Shown here: positions 1-6,745 of the stretch, piece by piece
Layout of the letters: each line of letters begins with the position of its first letter
Position numbering within the stretch: the stretch's first letter is position 1
Source: Bacteroidota bacterium
Lineage (GTDB): Bacteria > Bacteroidota > Bacteroidia > NS11-12g > UBA955
Direction of reading: 5' to 3'
Assembly (NCBI GenBank): GCA_027488835.1
Contig: JAIYAW010000003.1
Span: 1-64,000 of the forward strand
DNA length: 64,000 nucleotides
The notes under the pieces: model-generated
Databases searched by the model: none
Told to the model about the DNA's origin: nothing
The model's input: the letters and a program-made list of their open reading frames with translations, nothing else
Position numbers and translations under genes: made by a program

Positions 1-126
1 ACAGTATCAACTACCAACACAGGTTTGATCAACGTAGACGCAAGCAGCTTGAGCAGCGGAGTTTACTTGGTTCAAATTTCAAACGGTAACCAAGTTGTAA
101 CCCGTAAAATCAATATTCAAAAATAA
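1..126 (+). CDS. C-terminal end of a T9SS type A sorting-domain protein (partial)
   Basis: The window opens inside a reading frame of which 41 residues remain. They end SSGVYLVQISNGNQ then VTRKINIQK and stop at 124-126. This is the usual end of a type A T9SS C-terminal domain: a SGVY strand, a short hairpin, then a basic strand ending in lysine. The domain directs a periplasmic precursor through the SprA translocon for cell-surface attachment or release. The catalytic or structural part lies upstream of the window, so the cargo function is unknown. A rho-independent terminator follows about 45 bases downstream. Confidence 0.8.
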   Translation, partial: TVSTTNTGLINVDASSLSSGVYLVQISNGNQVVTRKINIQK

Positions 127-167
127 AAAGTTGTCGGCAATTCAATTGCCTAAGTAATGTTTCATAC

Positions 168-197
168 AAAAAGGCGGCCATTGGCCGCCTTTTTTGT
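168..197 (+). terminator. Rho-independent terminator after the T9SS cargo gene
   Basis: A perfect 9-bp stem AGGCGGCCA/TGGCCGCCT (172-190) is followed by a T run. It lies between the stop at 126 and the gene-free stretch. A weaker 7-bp stem (GGCAATT/AATTGCC, 136-150) sits just before it. Confidence 0.85.
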
Positions 198-261
198 TTA
201 GAAGCACTTCGTGCGTATAGAAGAGCTTCGCTCGTTTTTGGTTTAGAAGCATTGACATGCG
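197..261. repeat. Three tandem TWTAGAA + 4-bp hairpin + G units with covarying stems
   Basis: The units start at 197, 216 and 242. Each has TTTAGAA or TATAGAA, a 4-bp hairpin, then G. The hairpins are GCAC-TTC-GTGC (204-214), GAGC-TTC-GCTC (223-233) and GCAT-TGAC-ATGC (249-260). Stem bases differ between units but pairing is kept in all three, which suggests selection on structure or duplication of a palindromic element. Visible directly; role unknown. Confidence 0.6.
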
Positions 262-341
262 TTTAGGTAGGGCATCAAAATTTGAAATCATTTGTTAAAC
301 GACCGTTAGGTCATCTAAAAGGCGCGTAGCCAATAAACCAA

Positions 342-373
342 CCTTTATAAGCCTTTATAAACCCTATAATTCT
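342..373 (+). repeat. 32-base imperfect direct repeat, copy A
   Basis: It matches 471-502 at 27 of 32 positions; the shared core reads TATAAGC-n-TTTATAAACC. The copies are 129 bases apart in the same orientation. Confidence 0.6.
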
Positions 374-470
374 AACCAGTCTAACCTTTCCGAAAGCTTT
401 CTGGATAACTCAGATTTAGTTTACGCTTCGCAGTTTAATCAAGTTCAAACCAAATCTAAACTCTCATAAA

Positions 471-502
471 CCCTTATAAGCATTTATAAACCTTAGAATT
501 CC
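471..502 (+). repeat. 32-base imperfect direct repeat, copy B, overlapping a gene end
   Basis: Copy of 342-373 with five mismatches. Its last 10 bases (493-502) are the stop and final codons of the minus-strand dehydrogenase gene, so the repeat, or its duplication, involved the 3' end of that gene. Confidence 0.55.
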
Positions 503-1149
503 CTCAGAAATTCCTTTTTAAGAAGCCCACAAATCTTATATCTCTCTTCATGAGTATCGTTATATACTGCATTTAACGTATTGTAAACGTTTTCAATTCC
601 GATGAGTTCTAAGAATTCAAATGGGCCTTTTGGATAGTTCGTGCCTAGTTTCATGGCAGTATCAATGTCTTTTGCATTTGCAGTTCCCTCTTGGACCGTA
701 TAAAATGCCTCATTGATGATCATGCAAATAATGCGAGGTGTTACCATTCCAACCCGGCTATCAACCATGGTAGACGTTGTATAACCCATAGTTTCAAACA
801 AATCTGTTGGGATTTCAACGTCATAAGGATTTGTATATTCTAAAGTGGTGCGGTCAACCATTGTGGGTAGCGCATTGATTCCAATAATTTTTAAATCGTG
901 TTGCTTTATTTGATTTTTGGCAAACGCGCCTTCCAACGAAATATTAACCGCACTTACTAAAAACACAGTTTGTGTATTGGTTGAATATGAAAGGAGATTT
1001 GTGGGGTTTTCGTCGAAATCTAAATCTATAAATGCATCAAAATCGGTATGAGATTTTGTATCTTGCACCCATGTGTAGGAATTTGCATTTAAATTTTTGG
1101 CTTTCCAAGCTTCCGCTTTTTTGCCTGTTCCCAATACTGCTATTTTCAT
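493..1149 (-). CDS. Short 3-hydroxyacyl-CoA dehydrogenase family protein
   Basis: A 218-residue protein. Residues from about 130 (RVGMVTPRIICMIINEA) to 205 match the 3HCDH C-terminal domain, including the NEA helix and the GTNYPKGPFEF segment. The N-terminal part starts like an NAD-binding fold (MKIAVLGTG) but is only about 110-120 residues, shorter than the usual Rossmann domain of FadB/PaaH enzymes. It may oxidise a 3-hydroxyacyl-CoA or have lost that activity. I chose the ATG at 1149 rather than one 21 bases upstream because a perfect -7 promoter element lies at 1157-1164, inside the longer frame. It is divergent from ridA with 26 bases between starts. A PaaN-like enzyme at 3521 and a PaaJ-like thiolase at 45892 suggest a link to phenylacetate or fatty-acid catabolism (inference). 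Confidence 0.75.
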   Translation of the reverse strand: MKIAVLGTGKKAEAWKAKNLNANSYTWVQDTKSHTDFDAFIDLDFDENPTNLLSYSTNTQTVFLVSAVNISLEGAFAKNQIKQHDLKIIGINALPTMVDRTTLEYTNPYDVEIPTDLFETMGYTTSTMVDSRVGMVTPRIICMIINEAFYTVQEGTANAKDIDTAMKLGTNYPKGPFEFLELIGIENVYNTLNAVYNDTHEERYKICGLLKKEFLREF

Positions 1150-1156
1150 GTGCATA

Positions 1157-1164
1157 CAAAAATA
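1157..1164 (-). promoter_or_regulatory. -7 promoter element TATTTTTG of the 3HCDH gene
   Basis: Perfect TAnnTTTG on the minus strand, 7 bases before the ATG at 1149. Confidence 0.6.
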
Positions 1165-1175
1165 CAACAAAGATT

Positions 1176-1559
1176 ATGAGAGAAACTATTTTTACAAAAA
1201 ATGCTCCCGCTCCAATAGGTCCTTATAGCCAAGGAGTTCGTTTTGGTAACACCTATTATTTTTCTGGACAAATTGCTTTAGATCCTGTCACCGGTAATTT
1301 TGTGTCTGAAACCGATGTGAAACTACAAACCCAACAAGTTATGAAAAATATTCATGCTTTGCTTACTGAAGCCGGATTGACATTCGACAATATTGTGAAA
1401 ACGAGTATTTTCCTAAAAAGCATGAATGACTTTCCATTGGTGAATGACGAATATGCCAAATCTTTTTCTTCGGGAGTTTATCCCGCCAGAGAAACAGTAG
1501 AAGTTTCAAGATTGCCAAAAAACGCACTCGTTGAAATTTCTGTTATTTGTGCAAAATAA
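1176..1559 (+). CDS. ridA: RidA family reactive intermediate/imine deaminase
   Basis: A 127-residue protein of exactly family length. It starts MRETIFTKNAPAPIGPYSQG and carries the signature region YPARETVEVSRLPKN with the conserved substrate-binding arginine. RidA hydrolyses reactive enamine/imine intermediates from PLP enzymes in the cytosol and works as a trimer. The frame stays open upstream to 1032, but that extension overlaps the divergent dehydrogenase and is not family sequence, so the ATG at 1176 is used. Its 3' end faces the monooxygenase gene with only 11 bases between stops. Confidence 0.95.
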   Translation: MRETIFTKNAPAPIGPYSQGVRFGNTYYFSGQIALDPVTGNFVSETDVKLQTQQVMKNIHALLTEAGLTFDNIVKTSIFLKSMNDFPLVNDEYAKSFSSGVYPARETVEVSRLPKNALVEISVICAK

Positions 1560-1570
1560 GAAGATAGGAC

Positions 1571-3115
1571 TTAATGCGCAATCAGAATCTTTTTTCGGGT
1601 AACGGTTTTATCAGATTTTAGCTCTAAAATGTACATACCATCTGGTTGGTATTGACAATTAATGCTGCCATTTTCCTGATTATCTATTTGGTATTCAATG
1701 ATTTTTTGTCCCTCAAGAGAAAATAAAGTAATTTGATTAATTGCCAAGTTACTGCTGAATTGCAAACTCTGATTCGCAGGAATTGGGGCAATATTTACTA
1801 AGTTTTTAACGGGATTAATCACCGATGACAAGTTTTTTAACGGCGTAGTATCCATCACAATATTTTCATCGCCTGCCTGGTAACCTGTATACCAAAAATA
1901 AATCAACATCATTTCGTCTGTTGTACTTTCTCCTTTTGACACAGCCTGTGGCGGTAAATTTGGATTCAATAAATTAGAAGCAGTGTTGTTATAATAAGCT
2001 TCCCCCCAAAGGGTCAAGCCCGCATTAATAATAAGCGGCTTGTAAAAACTATACGTTCTCTGCCAATGGAAATCCCAATTGGGAATATTGATAATTTTAG
2101 TAGTATCGCCATTTGCATTCAAGCCATAAGCTTTTATTTTTTGACCAATTAAATGCATGTGGGGAGCGCAAGCAAAAACAGTTGCTTTTCCTCCAACAAC
2201 ATACTGTGTATAGAATGTCTTTTTCTGATCTGCTGGTATGTATAACGGACCATTCGTCATGTTATTGTTGTTGTGATTTAAAATAGATGCAATATAAACC
2301 TCACGTAAATTACTCGTGGTCAATTTAAGTGCAACCTTTGTAGAGTCGAGTTGATTGCTAATGCCTTTTGGATAGTGAACTTGAAGGATGATTTTTGTAT
2401 TCTTAAGAATTTTTGTCCCAAAACCTGCCGGAAATACCATAGGTTCTTGTCCAGGTACATAGATTCCAATGAGTTGCGAGGTGGGAGAACCCGTCCCTCC
2501 ATATGCCAAATAACCTGGATTTGGATCTGCCAAATCTTTGGCGGTGGGAATTGAACTTGTATCTTGAAAAACGAGAACATGATGCACAATGCTGCGGTTT
2601 CCCGGAATCACTTCAAGGGCTGTTGCAAATTGATTTTGTGTCAAATTGGTAGGCAATACAAAACAGCGATACTCATCGCTTGAAGTATTTACTGTGTAAT
2701 TCGGCATCTTCAACATGAGGGATATATTCTTAAGTTGGGTACCGTTGTTTGACGTTGGATCTGATATCTTAATTGTGGTATCGCCATATGGTGCGTCATT
2801 GTCGGCCCATTTTTTTAGCGTTTCAATTTCAGTTGCACTCAGAACCCTTTCATGGGCATATCTTCTGTATTTTGGATCGGCGGGCCATGGCGGCATCCGC
2901 TTAGATTGGGTAGAACTGGCAATGCTGCTAGCCATGTTTTTGCAATTGTTATAACCAACCAACGAAAAGGGGGCTATCCCTCCTGCAGAATGACATTGGG
3001 TGCAGTTTTTATAAATGATACTCGAAACATCCAACCAAGTTGGGGTTTGTGCAGTCGCAATTTTTGTAACAAAGAAACCAATTACAATGATAATCAGGAA
3101 TTTTAAGCGTTTCAT
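1571..3115 (-). CDS. Secreted cytochrome c-copper type II monooxygenase fusion with T9SS sorting domain
   Basis: A 514-residue protein in three parts. After a signal peptide (1-22) comes a short heme c domain with CTQCH (38-42) and a candidate axial Met in MPPWPADP (74). A peptidylglycine-monooxygenase-like copper domain (about 130-415) follows, with the expected ligands: HH (178-179) and H247 for the first copper, and HMH (319-321) plus EMM (402-403) for the second. The end (about 435-514, GMYILELKSDK then KKILIAH) is a type A T9SS sorting domain. I infer a cell-surface copper oxygenase fed electrons by its own heme; the substrate is unknown. Convergent with ridA. A near-consensus -7 (TAATTTCG) lies just upstream of the ATG. 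Confidence 0.85.
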   Translation of the reverse strand: MKRLKFLIIIVIGFFVTKIATAQTPTWLDVSSIIYKNCTQCHSAGGIAPFSLVGYNNCKNMASSIASSTQSKRMPPWPADPKYRRYAHERVLSATEIETLKKWADNDAPYGDTTIKISDPTSNNGTQLKNISLMLKMPNYTVNTSSDEYRCFVLPTNLTQNQFATALEVIPGNRSIVHHVLVFQDTSSIPTAKDLADPNPGYLAYGGTGSPTSQLIGIYVPGQEPMVFPAGFGTKILKNTKIILQVHYPKGISNQLDSTKVALKLTTSNLREVYIASILNHNNNNMTNGPLYIPADQKKTFYTQYVVGGKATVFACAPHMHLIGQKIKAYGLNANGDTTKIINIPNWDFHWQRTYSFYKPLIINAGLTLWGEAYYNNTASNLLNPNLPPQAVSKGESTTDEMMLIYFWYTGYQAGDENIVMDTTPLKNLSSVINPVKNLVNIAPIPANQSLQFSSNLAINQITLFSLEGQKIIEYQIDNQENGSINCQYQPDGMYILELKSDKTVTRKKILIAH

Positions 3116-3172
3116 GATAAGCGAAATTACAAAATCTCGATGAAAATCGCGCCACTTTTATTTTTTATGCGT

Positions 3173-3180
3173 TAAATTTG
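3173..3180 (+). promoter_or_regulatory. -7 promoter element TAAATTTG of the DUF3467/PaaN-like pair
   Basis: Perfect TAnnTTTG ending 4 bases before the ATG at 3185, too close for a normal leader. No clear TTG -33 box is seen. Confidence 0.6.
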
Positions 3181-3184
3181 TGCT

Positions 3185-3514
3185 ATGTCGAACAACCACG
3201 ATGAACAAGTTCCTCAATCTTTAGATATTGAGTTAAGCGAAGAAGTTGCAGAAGGTACTTATAGTAATTTTGCAATTATTACACACAGTCAATCTGAATT
3301 TATTGTTGACTTTATTAGAATGATGCCAGGAGTTCCTAAAGGAAAGGTTAAGAGCAGAATCATTTTGGCACCGCACCATGCCAAAAGATTGTTAATGGCA
3401 CTGGGTGATAATTTGGCAAGTTATGAAGCCAACTTTGGTGACGTTGAAATAGACGAAAGACAAGGTGGCCCAAACGTTCCTTTGAATTTTGGTGGTCAAA
3501 CAGGTTTAGCATAA
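3185..3514 (+). CDS. DUF3467 domain-containing protein
   Basis: A 109-residue soluble protein with the DUF3467 pattern: a central strand-rich segment YSNFAIITHSQSEFIVDF, then VKSRIILAPHHAKRLLMAL and an acidic/glycine tail. The function of the family is not established. It has no signal peptide or membrane segment. Its stop is 6 bases from the start of the aldehyde dehydrogenase, so the two are probably co-transcribed from the -7 element at 3173-3180. Confidence 0.85.
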   Translation: MSNNHDEQVPQSLDIELSEEVAEGTYSNFAIITHSQSEFIVDFIRMMPGVPKGKVKSRIILAPHHAKRLLMALGDNLASYEANFGDVEIDERQGGPNVPLNFGGQTGLA

Positions 3515-3520
3515 AATAAT

Positions 3521-5167
3521 ATGACAACACAAGCAATGAATTCAATATTAAATGATGCGCAAGCCGCATTGAAAAATCGTTTATATTTCAGCGCATACCC
3601 TGAAAATCCTAAGGCATACGCCGACGATGGGAATGAAGCAGGAAAAACCGCTTTTAGCAAACAGCTAAATGAAAACTTTACAGAACTTGATTCTAATAAT
3701 GCAATTGGATGGATAGGAACTGAGGTTTCTCCTTACATGCAAGTTGGATTGGGTGTTCACTATCCTCAATTTTCTGTAGAAACGTTAATTGCCCATGCAA
3801 TTACTTCAAAAGCAGCTTGGAATGCAGTTTCAATTCAGAACAAAGCAAATATTTTGGTAGAAATGCTCGATGCGGTTAAAGATCGTTTCTTCGAAATTGC
3901 CTATGCAACCATGCACACTACAGGACAAAGTTTTGTTATGAGTTTCCAAGCAAGCGGTCCTCATGCCAATGACAGGGCTTTAGAGGTGATTGCAATGGGA
4001 CTTCAAGAATTGTCGCGTTTTGATGCAAATGTGAATTGGGTGAAGAATATGGGAAAATTTGATTTGACCATCAAAAAGAACTTTAAACCAGTTTCTAAAG
4101 GAATTGGATTGGTAATTGGTTGCAGTACTTTCCCAACTTGGAATACGGTTCCAGGTTTGTTTGCAAATTTGATTGCAGGCAATGTAAGTATTGTAAAACC
4201 TCATCCTAAAAGCATTTTACCAATTGCCATTGTTGTTGCCGAAATGCAAAAAGTGTTAAGCAAACACGGTTTGCCAACGTCAATTGTTCAATTGGCAGTT
4301 GACACGGTTGAAAATCCAATTACAAAAGAATTGGCTGAACATAAGGATGTAAAATTGATTGATTACACCGGCGGTTCTGCCTTTGGTGATTATATTGAAG
4401 GCTTGTCTGGCAAAACGGTATTTACCGAAAAAGCGGGTGTTAATTCTGTAATTTTGGAAAGTGTAAACGATCCGAAAGCGGTGTTTGGCAACTTGGCCTT
4501 TGCTGCAAGTTTGTACAGTGGTCAGATGTGTACTGCTCCTCAAAACGTGTTTGTTCCGGCTGGAGGTATTTCTACTTCTGAGGGACATTTGAGCTTTGAT
4601 GAAGTTGTTTCAGGTATTGCCGGTGCAATTAAAGGTTTGGTAGAAAATCCTAAAATGGGTCCATTTACCTTGGGTGCCATTCAAAACGATGTTACCAAGA
4701 ATCGTGTTTTAAAAACCTTAGAAAATAGAAATGTGGCTTTGGGTCCAATTGAATGTGTGAATCCTGAATTCCCTGATACAAGGGTGTTGTCTCCATCGGT
4801 AGTGGTTGTTGATGCAAACGATACAGACACCTGGCAGCACGAATGTTTTGGTCCTATTTTATTTATTGTTAAAACGGCAGATGCGAAGGCATGTTTGGAA
4901 TTAACAGCAGCCAGCGCTGAAAATAAAGGTGCCATTACTTGTCAATGTTATTCAACCAACGATTCATTCATGGAAGAAGTTGAAAACACCATGAATGCGG
5001 TATTTACTCCAGTAAGTTTCAATTTCACAGGTGCTGCGTTTGTAAACCAACACGCTGCGTTCAGTGATTTACACGTAACGGGTGGCAATCCAAGTGGAAA
5101 CGCAAGTTTCACTGATGCATTGTATATCAACCGCCGATTTGTTTGGGTTGGTAACAGATATTTATAA
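3521..5167 (+). CDS. PaaN-type aldehyde dehydrogenase (phenylacetate degradation family)
   Basis: A 548-residue ALDH-superfamily protein, the usual length of the PaaN subfamily. Visible motifs are the cofactor region GCSTFPTWNTVPG (200-212) with IVKPHPK (224-230), TGGSAFGD (283-290), and the nucleophile in SGQMCTAPQNV (Cys337). PaaN proteins are linked to phenylacetyl-CoA catabolism, where an NADP-dependent dehydrogenase oxidises the ring-opened aldehyde; unlike PaaZ there is no hydratase domain. No paaABCDE genes are in the window, so the pathway role is inferred from family only. It is followed by a strong terminator. Confidence 0.85.
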   Translation: MTTQAMNSILNDAQAALKNRLYFSAYPENPKAYADDGNEAGKTAFSKQLNENFTELDSNNAIGWIGTEVSPYMQVGLGVHYPQFSVETLIAHAITSKAAWNAVSIQNKANILVEMLDAVKDRFFEIAYATMHTTGQSFVMSFQASGPHANDRALEVIAMGLQELSRFDANVNWVKNMGKFDLTIKKNFKPVSKGIGLVIGCSTFPTWNTVPGLFANLIAGNVSIVKPHPKSILPIAIVVAEMQKVLSKHGLPTSIVQLAVDTVENPITKELAEHKDVKLIDYTGGSAFGDYIEGLSGKTVFTEKAGVNSVILESVNDPKAVFGNLAFAASLYSGQMCTAPQNVFVPAGGISTSEGHLSFDEVVSGIAGAIKGLVENPKMGPFTLGAIQNDVTKNRVLKTLENRNVALGPIECVNPEFPDTRVLSPSVVVVDANDTDTWQHECFGPILFIVKTADAKACLELTAASAENKGAITCQCYSTNDSFMEEVENTMNAVFTPVSFNFTGAAFVNQHAAFSDLHVTGGNPSGNASFTDALYINRRFVWVGNRYL

Positions 5168-5196
5168 ATTAAATTACTAAATAATTTACAAATAAA

Positions 5197-5227
5197 AAGC
5201 CCCGCGAGAAATAGCGGGGCTTTTTTG
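5197..5227 (+). terminator. Rho-independent terminator after the PaaN-type gene
   Basis: A 9-bp stem AAGCCCCGC/GCGGGGCTT (5197-5222) with an 8-base loop and a T6 tail. It is preceded by an A-rich stretch, so it could also work on the minus strand. Confidence 0.9.
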
Positions 5228-5344
5228 TTAATCACATTTTTCGTCTGGAAGATCGTTAGTTGTAGTTGAACTAAATGGAAATAAATAAAAAGGGATAAGT
5301 CTAAGTAAATGTTTCAAAATACATTAGAATATTTACCAAACGAA

Positions 5345-5370
5345 AAAAGGCCTCGTAAACGAGGCCTTTT
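5345..5370 (-). terminator. Rho-independent terminator after the YceI gene
   Basis: A perfect 11-bp stem AAAAGGCCTCG/CGAGGCCTTTT with a 4-base loop and, on the minus strand, a run of six T (5343-5348). It lies 24 bases past the YceI stop. Between this and the terminator at 5197 I see nothing else. Confidence 0.85.
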
Positions 5371-5393
5371 GGAATCTTAAATAGGTTTAACAA

Positions 5394-6062
5394 TTATTTT
5401 TTAGACGCTTTGATATCGAAACCGATTTCAATGTCTTTAGAAACTACACCATTTTTCAATTTAGCAGCTGCTTTTTCAGAGATGCTCATGTTGGCTTTGT
5501 CGTAGTTTACACCCCAATCCAAACGATTGATAGTTGCTTTACCTTTAGCAGTAACACCGTCAGCAGAAATAGTAACTGCAGCTGGGAAACTGATGTTTTT
5601 AGTAGAATCACGTAAAGTTAAGTTACCAGAAATAACGTGGGTGTTTTCACCGTTAGCCTCAGCTTTAACTTCAGAGATAACAAATTTAGCAGTTGGGAAT
5701 TTAGCAACGTTAAAGAAATCGTCAGCACCTAAGTGGCCGATTAATTTATCACTATATTCTTTTGGTAAACTATCTGTGCATGTAATTTTTGTCATGTCAA
5801 CAGTGAAAGTACCAGCAGTAATATTGCCGTTTTCAACACTTACAGAACCTTCAGTAATTGCGATAGTTCCTTTGTGTGCACCAACGCCAACAATTTTAGA
5901 ACCGCCCCAATTAAGTACGCTTGATGAATCAACAACGTAAGATGCTGAACCTTCTGTAGCTGATAATGCGCTGTCAGCAGCACCTGCTTCAGTCGCGTTG
6001 CTTCCGCATGAGGCAAACATCATAGTTGCTACTGCAGTAATAATAAAGAATATGTTTTTCAT
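5394..6062 (-). CDS. YceI family lipoprotein
   Basis: A 222-residue lipoprotein. A signal peptide with a lipobox ending FASC gives Cys19, followed by a small Ala/Gly/Ser linker and a YceI-like lipocalin-type beta barrel (about 42-220, from YVVDSSSVLNWGGSK to IEIGFDIKA). YceI proteins bind polyisoprenoid or other hydrophobic ligands in the periplasm; the ligand here is unknown. It has its own promoter (-7 TAAATTTG at 6073-6080), a palindrome between the promoter boxes, and its own terminator, so it is monocistronic. Confidence 0.9.
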   Translation of the reverse strand: MKNIFFIITAVATMMFASCGSNATEAGAADSALSATEGSASYVVDSSSVLNWGGSKIVGVGAHKGTIAITEGSVSVENGNITAGTFTVDMTKITCTDSLPKEYSDKLIGHLGADDFFNVAKFPTAKFVISEVKAEANGENTHVISGNLTLRDSTKNISFPAAVTISADGVTAKGKATINRLDWGVNYDKANMSISEKAAAKLKNGVVSKDIEIGFDIKASKK

Positions 6063-6072
6063 AATAATAGTA

Positions 6073-6080
6073 CAAATTTA
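6073..6080 (-). promoter_or_regulatory. -7 element TAAATTTG of the YceI gene
   Basis: Perfect TAnnTTTG on the minus strand, 10 bases before the ATG at 6062. TTG triplets occur 16-20 bases upstream (6097-6103), giving a plausible full promoter. Confidence 0.7.
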
Positions 6081-6083
6081 CAT

Positions 6084-6095
6084 TTGTTTAAACAA
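6084..6095. promoter_or_regulatory. 12-base perfect palindrome TTGTTTAAACAA in the YceI promoter
   Basis: It sits between the -7 box (6073-6080) and the TTG candidates (6097-6103), the position expected for a repressor operator. AT-rich palindromes arise easily by chance, so this is tentative. Confidence 0.4.
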
Positions 6096-6148
6096 GCAAA
6101 CAAGTAAATTGCATTAAATAATTGTGAAATTGTGTAATAGGGGAATGA

Positions 6149-6709
6149 TTATTCTGATTTTGCTCTTGGAATCCAAGGAATTTCTTTCCCTCCGAATTTC
6201 ATATCAAGAAATCTAGCAAGTGTAAATAAATAATCGCTCAAACGATTTAAATATTTGATAATGAACGCTTCAATTTCCTCAATATCAGACAAATGAACAG
6301 CCAAGCGTTCTGCTCTTCTGCAAACACAACGCGCAATATGTGCCTCAGCACCTTCTTTGGTTGCGCCTGGCAAAATGAAGTTTTTTAATTCTGGCAATTG
6401 ATCCGTCAATCTGTCAATTTCTTTTTCAATGATTTCGATGCTCTCTTCATGGAATTCAGGCAAATTCATTTTGCTGCTTGCAGAAGATGCAAGGTATGAA
6501 CCAATTGTAAATAAATTGTTTTGAATATCGGCTAGAATATGTTCTTCGGTGGTGTTGCTTACATAGCTTCGAACCAACCCAATATGACTATTTAATTCAT
6601 CAACGGTACCATAACTCTCAACGCGAATATGGTGTTTTGCAACGCGGTCACCGCCAATAAGGCCAGTTTTGCCATCGTCGCCTTTGCGGGTATAGATTTT
6701 AAATGTCAT
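6149..6709 (-). CDS. Cob(I)alamin adenosyltransferase, PduO/MMAB type
   Basis: A 186-residue protein with the family's three signature blocks: YTRKGDDGKTGL (6-17), YGTVDELNSHIG (33-44) and RCVCRRAERLA (127-137), plus FILPG (111-115). It transfers the adenosyl group of ATP to cob(I)alamin to make coenzyme B12 and acts as a cytosolic trimer. Its presence implies an adenosylcobalamin-dependent enzyme such as methylmalonyl-CoA mutase elsewhere. It lies 36 bases after gpsA and is probably the last gene of the kup-to-here operon. Confidence 0.93.
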   Translation of the reverse strand: MTFKIYTRKGDDGKTGLIGGDRVAKHHIRVESYGTVDELNSHIGLVRSYVSNTTEEHILADIQNNLFTIGSYLASSASSKMNLPEFHEESIEIIEKEIDRLTDQLPELKNFILPGATKEGAEAHIARCVCRRAERLAVHLSDIEEIEAFIIKYLNRLSDYLFTLARFLDMKFGGKEIPWIPRAKSE

Positions 6710-6745
6710 ACTGCTATAAGGTACAATTGAAAGGGGTAAATGTTT

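Larger units (their letters stand above)
127..492. other. 366-base gene-free stretch with mini-hairpins and short repeats
   Basis: No coding region, tRNA or rRNA is visible here. After the terminator come three tandem TWTAGAA-hairpin-G units (197-261), then isolated small stems GACC/GGTC (301-312) and GGC/GCC (321-331). Two copies of a 32-base direct repeat follow (342-373, and 471-502 which reaches into the end of the next gene). It looks like a non-coding repeat-derived or structured-RNA region; function unknown. Confidence 0.6.

Noticed and set aside
197-331. CRISPR-like array
   Set aside because: Units are only 19-26 bases apart, spacers are absent and hairpin bases vary; no cas genes are nearby.
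127-492. tRNA or other known structured RNA gene
   Set aside because: No T-loop GTTCGA consensus, no cloverleaf-length pairing and no CCA end; only very short hairpins are present.
1032-1175. N-terminal extension of RidA
   Set aside because: It lies inside the divergent dehydrogenase gene and has no family similarity; RidA proteins begin where 1176 starts.
5527-5940. 137-residue open frame opposite the YceI gene
   Set aside because: It is the exact antisense of a well-supported lipoprotein gene and has no promoter, RBS or recognisable domain.
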